8,560 nt of DNA from an uncultured Lachnospiraceae bacterium (GCA_910587495.1 CAJUMT010000148.1:1-8560); one strand, 5' to 3'; shown: positions 1 to 6,147, counted from the first letter of the stretch. Numbers and translations are program-made. Notes: generated from the sequence alone by a model not told the origin.

Positions 1-8
1 ACACACAG

Positions 9-659
9 ATGGCAAACGTATCTGTTTATAATATGGAAGGCAAAGAAGTTGGCACTATGGAATTAAACGATGCGGTATTTGGTGTTGAAGTAAACGAACA
101 CCTGGTACACATGGCAGTAGTTGCACAGCTTGCGAATAAAAGACAGGGAACTCAGAAAGCAAAGACTCGTTCCGAGGTTTCCGGCGGAGGAAGAAAACCG
201 TGGAGGCAGAAAGGCACAGGACATGCTCGTCAGGGTTCTACAAGGGCTCCCCAGTGGACCGGCGGCGGCGTAGTATTTGCTCCGACCCCCAGAGATTATA
301 CCATTCGCCTGAATAAAAAAGAGAAAAGAATTGCTCTTAAGTCCGCTTTAACCAGCAGAGTACAGGAGCAGAAACTGATCGTGCTTGACGAGCTTAAGTT
401 TGATGAGATCAAGACGAAGAAAATGCAGGCAGTTTTAGATGCGCTGAAAGTGTCTAAGGCGCTGATTGTTTTAAACGATAATAACGATGACATCGTTGTA
501 AAGTCTGCAAGGAACATTGAGAACGTCCAGACAGCTTTTGTCAAAGTGTTTGAGAACGGAGAGGTTTCAAGTACTATCAACGTATATGATATTCTGAAAT
601 ACAATACCGTAATCGTCACAAAAGCTGCCGTCCAGACCATCGAGGAGGTATTTGCATAA
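9..659 (+). CDS. rplD: 50S ribosomal protein L4
   Basis: L4 binds 23S rRNA early in large-subunit assembly, and its extended loop lines the peptide exit tunnel. The 216-residue product has the family's glycine- and arginine-rich loop at about residues 58–95, including GGGRKPWRQKGTGHARQGS, and the C-terminal KAAV...EEV ending. The loop looks wild type, with no obvious macrolide-resistance change. The start MANVSVYN fits clostridial L4, but only 8 nt of upstream sequence are present, so its Shine-Dalgarno site (SD) lies outside the window. Compared with my recollection of Bacillus subtilis L4 (207 aa), there are about 9 extra residues between ARNI (167–170) and INVYDIL (190–196). In Escherichia coli L4 also represses the S10 operon; nothing here shows that. 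Its EEV codons near the end form the SD of rplW, and its stop overlaps the rplW start by 1 nt. Confidence 0.98.
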   Translation: MANVSVYNMEGKEVGTMELNDAVFGVEVNEHLVHMAVVAQLANKRQGTQKAKTRSEVSGGGRKPWRQKGTGHARQGSTRAPQWTGGGVVFAPTPRDYTIRLNKKEKRIALKSALTSRVQEQKLIVLDELKFDEIKTKKMQAVLDALKVSKALIVLNDNNDDIVVKSARNIENVQTAFVKVFENGEVSSTINVYDILKYNTVIVTKAAVQTIEEVFA

Positions 660-958
660 TGGCTGATATTAAATATTATGATGTAATCCAGAAACCGGTC
701 ATTACCGAGAAGAGCATGGCTGCTATGGGCGAGAAAAAATATACTTTTATAGTCCACACAGACGCTACCAAAGCGCAGGTAAAAGAAGCAGTGGAAAAGA
801 TGTTCGCAGGGACAAAAGTAAAGAGCGTCAACACCATGAACTGCGACGGCAAGAAAAAAAGACGCGGCATGGTAGTCGGAAAGACAGCCAAGACGAAAAA
901 GGCGATTGTACAGCTTACGGCTGACAGCAAAGAGATCGAGTTCTACGAAGGACTCTAA
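659..958 (+). CDS. rplW: 50S ribosomal protein L23
   Basis: L23 sits at the exit of the peptide tunnel and is the docking site for trigger factor and the signal recognition particle, and part of the SecY contact. The 99-residue product is of normal bacterial length and has the family's N-terminal KPVITEKS motif (residues 12–19). The basic loop GKKKRRGMVVGK (about 64–75) is the rRNA-contacting extension. The ATG overlaps the rplD stop (TAATG), and the SD GAGGAGGT lies inside the rplD coding end at 642–649, so the two genes are probably translationally coupled. Nothing unusual is seen in the protein. It is followed by a 65-nt spacer, longer than usual for this cluster. Confidence 0.98.
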   Translation: MADIKYYDVIQKPVITEKSMAAMGEKKYTFIVHTDATKAQVKEAVEKMFAGTKVKSVNTMNCDGKKKRRGMVVGKTAKTKKAIVQLTADSKEIEFYEGL

Positions 959-971
959 TCGCCTGACCTAT

Positions 972-988
972 ATGTTTACTACAAACAT
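972..988 (+). other. Weak inverted repeat in the rplW–rplB spacer
   Basis: ATGTTT (972–977) and AAACAT (983–988) are perfect reverse complements around a 5-nt ACTAC loop. The stem is short and AT-rich, and no T-run follows, so it is not a convincing terminator. It sits in the second-longest spacer of the window (959–1023), upstream of the rplB SD at 1009–1015. It may be chance; no function is claimed. Confidence 0.3.
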
Positions 989-1023
989 GATGACTAAAGT
1001 AGAGATTGAAAGGAGAAAGAGTA

Positions 1024-1866
1024 ATGGGAATCAAAACTTACCGCCCATATACACCTTCCAGAAGACATATGTCCGGATATGATTTCGCCGAGATCACAAA
1101 GACAACACCGGAGAAGTCACTGACCACAGCGCTCAAAAAGAACGCAGGACGTAATGCCCAGGGCAAAATAACTGTAAGACACCGCGGAGGCGGCGCAAAG
1201 AGAAAATACAGAATCATAGATTTTAAAAGAAGAAAAGACGGTATCCCCGCAAAAGTGCTTGGAATCGAGTATGATCCGAACAGAACAGCCAATATCGCTC
1301 TGATCTGCTACGCGGACGGCGAAAAGGCGTATATCCTGGCACCGCAGGGACTGACAGACGGAATGACTGTTATGAACGGTCCGGAAGCTGAAGTACATGT
1401 GGGCAACTGCCTGCCGCTTCAGAACATCCCCGTCGGTACACTGATCCACAATGTGGAGCTGTATGCAGGAAAAGGAGGACAGCTTGTCCGTTCCGCAGGC
1501 AACAGCGCACAGTTGATGGCGAAGGAAGGCAAATATGCAACCCTTAGAATGCCCTCCGGCGAGATGAGAATGGTACCGATAAGCTGCCGTGCAACCATCG
1601 GTGTTGTAGGCAACGGCGAGCACAACCTGATCAATGTTGGTAAAGCAGGGCGCAAGCGTCATATGGGAATCCGCCCGACGGTTCGCGGTTCTGTTATGAA
1701 CCCCAATGACCATCCGCACGGCGGTGGTGAAGGCAAGACCGGTATCGGACGTCCAGGCCCATGTACACCCTGGGGTAAACCGGCACTTGGCTTGAAGACC
1801 AGGAAGAAGAACAAGAAATCTAACAAGCTGATCGTCAGAAGAAGAGACGGCAGGACGTTTAAATAA
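1024..1866 (+). CDS. rplB: 50S ribosomal protein L2
   Basis: L2 is a primary 23S rRNA-binding protein needed for subunit association and for building the peptidyl transferase centre. The 280-residue product begins MGIKTYRPYTPSRRH, matching the family. The C-terminal signature NPNDHPHGGGEGK (about 226–238) carries the conserved histidine equivalent to E. coli His229 (here His230). The basic tail ends RRRDGRTFK. I chose the ATG at 1024 because it has SD AAAGGAG (1009–1015) 8 nt upstream and gives the family N-terminus. A TTG in the same frame at 1006 would add six residues that overlap this SD and are not part of the family. The length agrees with typical bacterial L2 (about 275–280 aa). Confidence 0.98.
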   Translation: MGIKTYRPYTPSRRHMSGYDFAEITKTTPEKSLTTALKKNAGRNAQGKITVRHRGGGAKRKYRIIDFKRRKDGIPAKVLGIEYDPNRTANIALICYADGEKAYILAPQGLTDGMTVMNGPEAEVHVGNCLPLQNIPVGTLIHNVELYAGKGGQLVRSAGNSAQLMAKEGKYATLRMPSGEMRMVPISCRATIGVVGNGEHNLINVGKAGRKRHMGIRPTVRGSVMNPNDHPHGGGEGKTGIGRPGPCTPWGKPALGLKTRKKNKKSNKLIVRRRDGRTFK

Positions 1867-1885
1867 TTAAGAGGAGGTTTCACCA

Positions 1886-2164
1886 ATGGCTCGTTCGTTA
1901 AAAAAAGGACCATTTGCAGATGCTAGTTTACTGAAAAAAGTAGATGCGATGAACGCAAGCGGAAAGAAGTCTGTTATTAAGACCTGGTCCCGCCGTTCCA
2001 CCATTTTCCCGCAGATGGTTTCCCATACATTTGCAGTTCATGATGGAAGAAAACATGTGCCGGTATACGTCACAGAAGATATGGTAGGACATAAACTCGG
2101 AGAGTTTGTTCCCACCAGGACTTACAGAGGCCACGGCAAAGACGAGAAAAAATCCAGACGTTAA
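1886..2164 (+). CDS. rpsS: 30S ribosomal protein S19
   Basis: S19 is a small-subunit head protein that pairs with S13 near the A site and contacts 16S rRNA helices of the 3' major domain. The 92-residue product has the expected start MARSLKKGPF and an almost unbroken family core from WSRRSTIFP (residues 34–42) through HDGRKHVPVYV and GHKLGEF to PTRTYRGH near the end. The SD GAGGAGGT (1871–1878) precedes the ATG by 7 nt. The spacer from rplB is 19 nt. Nothing odd is seen. Confidence 0.98.
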   Translation: MARSLKKGPFADASLLKKVDAMNASGKKSVIKTWSRRSTIFPQMVSHTFAVHDGRKHVPVYVTEDMVGHKLGEFVPTRTYRGHGKDEKKSRR

Positions 2165-2197
2165 TCACATTATATTTTTGGAAGGAGGTTTCATCTA

Positions 2198-2596
2198 ATG
2201 GCAAAAGGATCCAGAAGTCAGATTAAGAGAGCAAGGAATGCCCAGAAGGATACAAGACCGTCCGCAAAGTTAAGCTATGCGCGCGTTTCTGTCCAGAAAG
2301 CATGCTTTGTTTTAGACGCCATCAGAGGTAAAGATGTACAGACAGCGCTTGGTATTGTAGCTTACAATCCAAGATACGCTTCTACACTGATAGAGAAACT
2401 ATTAAAATCCGCAATTGCGAATGCGGAGAACAATTATCCGGATAAACATTACACGGCAGATAATCTTTATGTTGCAGAGTGCTATGCGAACAAAGGACCG
2501 ACCATGAAGAGAATCAGACCGAGAGCACAGGGCCGCGCTTATCGTATTGAGAAGAGAATGAGCCACATCACAATCGTGCTGGATGAGAAGAAATAA
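2198..2596 (+). CDS. rplV: 50S ribosomal protein L22, N-terminally extended
   Basis: L22 contacts all domains of 23S rRNA, and its long beta-hairpin lines the exit tunnel. The 132-residue product contains the family core: IRGKDVQTAL (42–51), LLKSAIANAENN, and the hairpin region with KGPTMKRIRPRAQGRA, ending in SHITIVLDEKK. There is no insertion or deletion in the hairpin of the kind linked to macrolide resistance. Aligned by eye on the IRGK motif, it has about 18 more N-terminal residues than B. subtilis L22 (113 aa). This basic extension, MAKGSRSQIKRARNAQKD, is real coding sequence because the SD AAGGAGGT (2182–2189) fits only the ATG at 2198. I recall similar extensions in other Lachnospiraceae, so this is probably lineage-typical. 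Confidence 0.97.
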   Translation: MAKGSRSQIKRARNAQKDTRPSAKLSYARVSVQKACFVLDAIRGKDVQTALGIVAYNPRYASTLIEKLLKSAIANAENNYPDKHYTADNLYVAECYANKGPTMKRIRPRAQGRAYRIEKRMSHITIVLDEKK

Positions 2597-2607
2597 GGAG
2601 GGCAATC

Positions 2608-3264
2608 ATGGGACAGAAAGTTAACCCGCACGGCCTTAGAGTCGGTGTTATTAAAGACTGGGATTCCAAATGGTACGCAGAAGCTGATTTTGCAGACTTC
2701 CTGGTAGAAGATTATCAGATCAGAAAATTCTTGAAGAAAAAATTATACGACGCAGGAGTCTCCAAGATTGAGATTGAAAGGACTTCTGACCGTGTAAAGA
2801 TCATTATTTCCACCGCAAAACCCGGCGTGATCATCGGTAAGGGCGGAGAGAAGATCGATAAAGTGAGAGCAGAATTGCAGAAGATGACCACGAAAAAAGT
2901 GGTGATCGACGTAAAAGAGATCAAAAGACCGGACCGCGAGGCGCAGCTTGTGGCTGAAAACATCGCACAGCAGTTAGAGAACCGTATTTCTTTCCGCCGC
3001 GCCATGAAATCCTGCATGGGACGCGCCATGAAATCCGGTGCAAAAGGAATCAAGGCATCCTGTTCCGGACGTCTTGGCGGCGCGGATATGGCTCGTACAG
3101 AGACTTATTCGGACGGCACGATTCCGCTGCATACGTTAAGAGCAGATATTGACTATGGTTTCGCTGAGGCAGACACTACCTACGGCAAAGTCGGCGTTAA
3201 GGTATGGGTCTACAAAGGCGAAGTTCTTCCAACAAAGGCAGCAAAGGAAGGGAGCGATAAATAA
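2608..3264 (+). CDS. rpsC: 30S ribosomal protein S3
   Basis: S3 lies at the mRNA entry channel of the small subunit and takes part in mRNA binding and helicase activity. The 218-residue product starts MGQKVNPHGLRVG, as in the family. It has a type II KH domain with the GKGG loop at residues 77–80 in GVIIGKGGEKID, followed by the C-terminal domain with FRRAMKS, GAKGIK and SGRLGGADMARTE. The SD AAGGAGG (2595–2601) overlaps the rplV stop codon, and the ATG follows 6 nt later. A 15-nt direct repeat at 2998–3012 and 3022–3036 encodes the RAMKS pair; the RAM...RAM pattern is conserved in the family. The stop overlaps the rplP start by 1 nt. Confidence 0.98.
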   Translation: MGQKVNPHGLRVGVIKDWDSKWYAEADFADFLVEDYQIRKFLKKKLYDAGVSKIEIERTSDRVKIIISTAKPGVIIGKGGEKIDKVRAELQKMTTKKVVIDVKEIKRPDREAQLVAENIAQQLENRISFRRAMKSCMGRAMKSGAKGIKASCSGRLGGADMARTETYSDGTIPLHTLRADIDYGFAEADTTYGKVGVKVWVYKGEVLPTKAAKEGSDK

Positions 3265-3701
3265 TGTTAATGCCAAAAAGAGTAAAACGCCGTAAACAGT
3301 TCCGCGGTTCGATGGCTGGCAAGGCGTCAAGAGGTAATAAGATTACGAATGGTGAATACGGTATTGTCGCTGTGGAGCCATGCTGGATCAAATCCAACCA
3401 GATTGAGGCGGCCCGTGTTGCCATGACCCGTTACATTAAACGTGGCGGTAAAGTATGGATTAAAATTTTCCCGGATAAACCTGTAACCAATAAACCGGCT
3501 GAAACGCGTATGGGTTCCGGTAAAGGAACGCTGGAATACTGGGTGGCGGTTGTAAAACCAGGACGCGTAATGTTCGAGATCTCCGGCGTGTCCGAGGAAG
3601 TCGCAAAGGAAGCATTACGTCTCGCTGTCCATAAGTTACCATGCAAATGCAAGATTGTTTCGCGTGCAGATTTAGAAGGCGGTGATAACAGTGAAAATTA
3701 A
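3264..3701 (+). CDS. rplP: 50S ribosomal protein L16
   Basis: L16 organises the A-site tRNA-binding region of the large subunit and is added late in assembly. The 145-residue product starts MLMPKRVKRRKQFRG, close to the B. subtilis form. It contains the family block TRMGSGKGTLEYWVAVVKPG (81–100); Arg82 is equivalent to the arginine hydroxylated in E. coli. LAVHKLPCKCKIV follows near the end. The start at 3264 overlaps the rpsC stop (TAATG) and has GGGAG at 3250–3254. A second ATG two codons later would remove the conserved ML start, so it is less likely. The last 11 nt overlap the chosen rpmC start. Confidence 0.97.
   Translation: MLMPKRVKRRKQFRGSMAGKASRGNKITNGEYGIVAVEPCWIKSNQIEAARVAMTRYIKRGGKVWIKIFPDKPVTNKPAETRMGSGKGTLEYWVAVVKPGRVMFEISGVSEEVAKEALRLAVHKLPCKCKIVSRADLEGGDNSEN
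3676..3686 (+). promoter_or_regulatory. Ribosome binding site that fixes the rpmC start
   Basis: AAGGCGGTGAT differs by one base from the ideal AAGGAGGTGAT and lies inside the rplP coding end. It ends 4 nt before the GTG at 3691. The in-frame GTG at 3682 lies within this SD and so cannot be the start it serves. Confidence 0.75.
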
Positions 3702-3891
3702 TAAGTATGTAGAAGAATTAAGAACAAAATCAGCTTCAGAATTAAATACAGAATTAGTAGCTGCTAAGAAGGAACTTTTCAATCTGAGGTTCCAGAATGC
3801 GACCAACCAGTTGGATAACACGGCAAGGATCAAAGAGGTTCGCAAGAACATCGCCCGGATTCAGACTGTTATCGCTCAGAAGCATGCATAA
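3691..3891 (+). CDS. rpmC: 50S ribosomal protein L29
   Basis: L29 is a small alpha-helical protein beside L23 at the tunnel exit. The 66-residue product, starting at GTG 3691, reads MKINKYVEELRT and has the family motif ELFNLRFQNATNQLDN (about 29–44), then RIKEVRKNIARIQTV. The reading frame stays open to a GTG at 3682, which would add three residues, but the SD at 3676–3686 and the family N-terminus both favour 3691. It overlaps rplP by 11 nt, which suggests translational coupling. It is the first of four non-ATG starts clustered around the S10/spc boundary. Confidence 0.95.
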   Translation: MKINKYVEELRTKSASELNTELVAAKKELFNLRFQNATNQLDNTARIKEVRKNIARIQTVIAQKHA

Positions 3892-3931
3892 GGGACTGTG
3901 AGATCAGTTTGAGAAAGGAGACAGTAAGATC

Positions 3932-4186
3932 GTGGAAAGAAATTTAAGAAAAACCCGTGTTGGCAAAGTCGTCAGCGACAAGATGGATAAAACAATCGTG
4001 GTTGCTGTAGAAAACCATGTAAAACATCCGCTTTACAAAAAGATCGTTAAAAAGACTTATAAATTAAAGGCGCATGATGAGAACAACGAATGCGGAATCG
4101 GCGATACCGTAAAAGTTATGGAAACGAGGCCATTATCCAAGGATAAAAGATGGAGACTGGTCAGCATCATTGAAAAAGCCAGATAG
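3932..4186 (+). CDS. rpsQ: 30S ribosomal protein S17
   Basis: S17 is a primary 16S rRNA-binding protein with an OB fold in the small-subunit body. The 84-residue product starts at GTG with MERNLRKTRVGKVVSDKMDK. It has HPLYKKIVKKTYKLKAHDE (about 31–49), the family signature GDTVKVMETRPLSKDKRWR (57–75), and IIEKAR at the end. The SD AAAGGAG (3914–3920) is 11 nt before the GTG, a slightly long spacing. No better start is available; the family N-terminus begins exactly here. It is the last gene of the classical S10 operon. Its TAG stop lies inside the rplN SD. Confidence 0.97.
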   Translation: MERNLRKTRVGKVVSDKMDKTIVVAVENHVKHPLYKKIVKKTYKLKAHDENNECGIGDTVKVMETRPLSKDKRWRLVSIIEKAR

Positions 4187-4198
4187 GAGGATGCAAAA

Positions 4199-4567
4199 GT
4201 GGTACAGCAGGAAACAAGACTCAGGGTTGCCGACAATACAGGTGCGAAAGAATTACTCTGCATCCGCGTGATGGGCGGCTCTACCAGAAGATATGCAAAT
4301 ATTGGCGATATAATCGTTGCCACCGTTAAAGATGCAACACCAGGCGGTGTTGTAAAGAAGGGTGACGTAGTAAAAGCGGTTGTGGTGCGTACCAAAAAAG
4401 GCGCCCGCCGTAAAGACGGTTCTTATATCAAATTTGACGAGAACGCTGCGGTCATCATCAAAGAGGATCAGAATCCAAGAGGAACCCGTATCTTTGGGCC
4501 GGTAGCAAGAGAGCTTCGTGAGAAACAGTTCATGAAGATTGTATCCCTCGCTCCGGAAGTATTATAG
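4199..4567 (+). CDS. rplN: 50S ribosomal protein L14
   Basis: L14 lies at the subunit interface, contacts 16S rRNA in bridge B8 and is the target of the silencing factor RsfS in many bacteria. The 122-residue product is of standard length. It starts MVQQETRLRVADNTGAKEL, with a GTG initiator, continues through VKKGDVVKAVVVRTKKGARRKDGS, and ends in RGTRIFGPVARELREKQFMKIVSLAPEVL. The SD AGGAGG (4185–4190) overlaps the rpsQ stop. An ATG at 4191, directly after that SD, is out of frame and too close to be used. This is the first gene of the classical spc operon. Only 12 nt separate it from rpsQ, with no terminator, so S10 and spc genes are probably co-transcribed. Confidence 0.98.
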   Translation: MVQQETRLRVADNTGAKELLCIRVMGGSTRRYANIGDIIVATVKDATPGGVVKKGDVVKAVVVRTKKGARRKDGSYIKFDENAAVIIKEDQNPRGTRIFGPVARELREKQFMKIVSLAPEVL

Positions 4568-4580
4568 GAGGTATCGGAAT

Positions 4581-4892
4581 ATGTCTAAGATAAAAGTAAA
4601 AAAAGGTGACACTGTCAGGGTCATTGCCGGTACTGATAAAGGCAGCGAAGGCAAGATCATTGCTGTGAACCACAAGAAGAATACGGTTCTTGTGGAAGGC
4701 GTAAATATGATTACCAAGCATACAAAACCGTCAATGGCAAATCAGCAGGGCGGAATTGTTCATCAGGAAGGACCGATTAATGCTTCCAATGTCATGTATG
4801 TCAGTGACGGCAAGGTTTCCAGAATCGGTTATAAGATGGATGGAGACAAAAAAGTCCGTTTCGCGAAAGCGACTGGCAAAGTGATTGATTAA
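4581..4892 (+). CDS. rplX: 50S ribosomal protein L24
   Basis: L24 is an assembly initiator that binds 23S rRNA domain I near the tunnel exit. The 103-residue product starts MSKIKVKKGDTVRVIAGTDKG, which is the N-terminal KOW motif (about residues 7–33). VEGVNMITKHTKPS and GGIVHQEGPI, both typical of the family, follow. I chose the ATG at 4581 because the SD AGGAGGT (4566–4572) lies 8 nt upstream and overlaps the rplN stop. The open frame extends to 4539, but that would add 14 residues encoded within rplN and unlike the family. It is the only ATG start among rpmC, rpsQ, rplN, rplX and rplE. Confidence 0.97.
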   Translation: MSKIKVKKGDTVRVIAGTDKGSEGKIIAVNHKKNTVLVEGVNMITKHTKPSMANQQGGIVHQEGPINASNVMYVSDGKVSRIGYKMDGDKKVRFAKATGKVID

Positions 4893-4902
4893 TATGGAAG
4901 AG

Positions 4903-4909
4903 AGGAGGT
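4903..4909 (+). promoter_or_regulatory. Ribosome binding site that supports the rplE TTG start
   Basis: AGGAGGT is a full-strength SD ending 9 nt before the TTG at 4919. The only nearby upstream ATG (4894) is out of frame and precedes the SD. The first in-frame ATG downstream would remove 12 conserved N-terminal residues. Confidence 0.8.
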
Positions 4910-4918
4910 CCGGAAAAG

Positions 4919-5458
4919 TTGAGTAGACTCAGTGAACAGTACAAAAACGAGATCATGGATGCCATGATCAAAAAGTTTGGATATAAAAATGCAATGCAAG
5001 TGCCGAAGCTTAACAAGGTTGTAATTAACATGGGCGTAGGCGAGGCGAAGGAAAATGCCAAAATACTGGATTCCGCAGTGAAAGATCTGGAGATTATCGC
5101 AGGTCAGAAAGCTGTTGTGACCAAGGCAAAGAATTCTGTCGCTAATTTCAAGATCCGTGAAGGTATGGCCATTGGATGCAAGGTTACCCTGCGCGGCGAG
5201 AAGATGTATGAGTTCGTGGATCGTCTGGTGAACCTGGCGCTTCCCCGTGTGCGTGACTTTAGAGGCGTAAATCCCAACGCATTTGACGGCAGAGGAAACT
5301 ATGCCCTTGGAATTAAAGAGCAGCTGATATTCCCAGAGATTGAATATGATAAAGTGGACAAGGTAAGAGGTATGGATATTATCTTCGTTACCACCGCTAA
5401 GACAGATGAAGAAGCGCGTTACCTGTTAAGTTTATTCAATATGCCGTTTGCAAGATAG
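4919..5458 (+). CDS. rplE: 50S ribosomal protein L5
   Basis: L5 binds 5S rRNA with L18 and forms part of the central protuberance, where it contacts P-site tRNA and S13. The 179-residue product matches the usual length. It has LNKVVINMGVGEAKENAK (about 31–48), QKAVVTKAKNSVANFKIREG, and the signature LVNLALPRVRDFRGVN (about 106–121), with TAKTDEEARYLL near the end. The start is TTG, read as MSRLSEQYKNEI, supported by the SD at 4903–4909 and by similarity to family N-termini. In E. coli, S8 represses spc translation at the rplX–rplE junction; this 26-nt spacer shows no obvious mimic of the S8 rRNA site. The TAG stop lies inside the rpsN SD. Confidence 0.97.
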   Translation: MSRLSEQYKNEIMDAMIKKFGYKNAMQVPKLNKVVINMGVGEAKENAKILDSAVKDLEIIAGQKAVVTKAKNSVANFKIREGMAIGCKVTLRGEKMYEFVDRLVNLALPRVRDFRGVNPNAFDGRGNYALGIKEQLIFPEIEYDKVDKVRGMDIIFVTTAKTDEEARYLLSLFNMPFAR

Positions 5459-5469
5459 GAGGGAATTTC

Positions 5470-5655
5470 ATGGCTAAGACATCAATGAAAATCAAACAGC
5501 AGCGCAAACAGAAATTCTCTACCAGAGAATATAGCCGCTGTAGAATCTGTGGTCGTCCGCATGCGTACCTTAGAAAATATGGAATCTGCAGAATCTGCTT
5601 CCGTGAGCTGGCTTATGCAGGTCAGATTCCTGGCGTGAAGAAAGCAAGCTGGTAG
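5470..5655 (+). CDS. rpsN: 30S ribosomal protein S14, zinc-binding short type
   Basis: S14 is a small-subunit head protein near S3, S10 and S19. This is the short, zinc-ribbon form of 61 residues, also called rpsZ or type Z. The four ligands are Cys24, Cys27, Cys40 and Cys43 in CRIC and CRIC motifs; the rest is FSTREYSRCRICGRPHAYLR and ELAYAGQIPGVKKASW. Some Firmicutes also carry a longer zinc-free paralog elsewhere that is induced under zinc starvation; this window cannot show whether it exists here. The SD AGGAGGG (5457–5463) overlaps the rplE stop. Placement between rplE and rpsH is canonical. Confidence 0.98.
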   Translation: MAKTSMKIKQQRKQKFSTREYSRCRICGRPHAYLRKYGICRICFRELAYAGQIPGVKKASW

Positions 5656-5692
5656 GCCTAAGAGTAACTTATTTTTAAAGGAGGCAGTCAAA

Positions 5693-6094
5693 ATGACAAC
5701 GAACGATCCAATCGCAGATATGCTTACAAGAATCCGTAACGCGAACACTGCAAAGCATGATACCGTAGACGTTCCGGTTTCCAGGATGAAGCTGGCAATT
5801 GCAGACATTCTGGTGGATGAGGGCTACGTTGAAAAATATGATTTAGTAGATAATGGAAACTTCAAAGACATTCGTATCACTCTGAAATACGGAAAAGACA
5901 AAAATGATAAGATCATTGCCGGTCTGAAGAGAATTTCCAAACCTGGTCTGCGTATTTATGCAGGCAAAGACAATCTGCCAAAAGTACTTGGCGGACTGGG
6001 CATCGCCATTGTTTCTACCAACAAGGGCGTTATGACCGATAAAAAGGCAAGAGAGCTGAAAGTAGGCGGCGAGGTACTGGCATTCGTATGGTAA
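5693..6094 (+). CDS. rpsH: 30S ribosomal protein S8
   Basis: S8 is a primary binder of the central domain of 16S rRNA (helix 21) and, in E. coli, the spc operon repressor. The 133-residue product has the start TNDPIADMLTRIRNAN (3–18), central ISKPGLRIY, and the C-terminal signature VSTNKGVMTDKKAR(E)LKVGGEVLAFVW (about residues 107–133). The SD AAAGGAGG (5677–5684) lies 8 nt before the ATG, in a 37-nt spacer after rpsN. It is followed by the longest spacer in the window, which contains a strong hairpin. Confidence 0.98.
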   Translation: MTTNDPIADMLTRIRNANTAKHDTVDVPVSRMKLAIADILVDEGYVEKYDLVDNGNFKDIRITLKYGKDKNDKIIAGLKRISKPGLRIYAGKDNLPKVLGGLGIAIVSTNKGVMTDKKARELKVGGEVLAFVW

Positions 6095-6125
6095 TTACAG
6101 ACCGCTTATATACTCACTGAAAACA

Positions 6126-6147
6126 GAAGGGACGCATACGTCCCTTC
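6126..6147 (+). repeat. Perfect 9-bp hairpin in the rpsH–rplF spacer
   Basis: GAAGGGACG (6126–6134) and CGTCCCTTC (6139–6147) are exact reverse complements around a 4-nt CATA loop. The stem holds six G/C pairs and could be stable. It lies in the 84-nt spacer 6095–6178, by far the longest in this tightly packed cluster, about 30 nt downstream of the rpsH stop and 13 nt upstream of the rplF SD. It is followed by CGAAAATC rather than a U-tract, so it is not a canonical intrinsic terminator on the plus strand. It may be an mRNA processing or stabilising element, a partial attenuator, or a regulatory hairpin for rplF. The sequence does not decide among these. Confidence 0.7.

Noticed and set aside
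1006..1023. Upstream TTG start that would lengthen L2 by six residues
   Set aside because: These codons contain the SD AAAGGAG that serves the ATG at 1024, and the family N-terminus begins at that ATG.
972..1078. Small open frame starting ATGTTTACT in the rplW–rplB spacer
   Set aside because: It has no upstream SD, runs out of frame into rplB and stops soon after, and its translation is unremarkable.
1117..1719. Open frame of 200 codons on the minus strand opposite rplB
   Set aside because: It lies wholly antisense to a highly conserved gene. The translation resembles no protein family I know, and its cysteine- and histidine-rich composition fits a shadow of rplB codon bias.
2998..3036. 15-nt direct repeat CGCGCCATGAAATCC in rpsC, 24 nt apart
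   Set aside because: It encodes the RAMKS pair, and a similar RAM...RAM pattern is conserved in S3 proteins, so family sequence plus shared codon choice explains it. It is not a recent duplication or mobile repeat.
4539..4580. Upstream start that would lengthen L24 by 14 residues
   Set aside because: The extra codons lie mainly inside rplN and include the SD at 4566–4572, and the KOW protein normally begins at MSKIKVKKGD.
6086..6114. Possible internal promoter in the rpsH–rplF spacer with TATACT at 6109–6114
   Set aside because: The hexamer resembles a -10 box, but no TTGACA-like -35 box lies at the right distance and there is no TGn extension. AT-rich spacers give such matches by chance.
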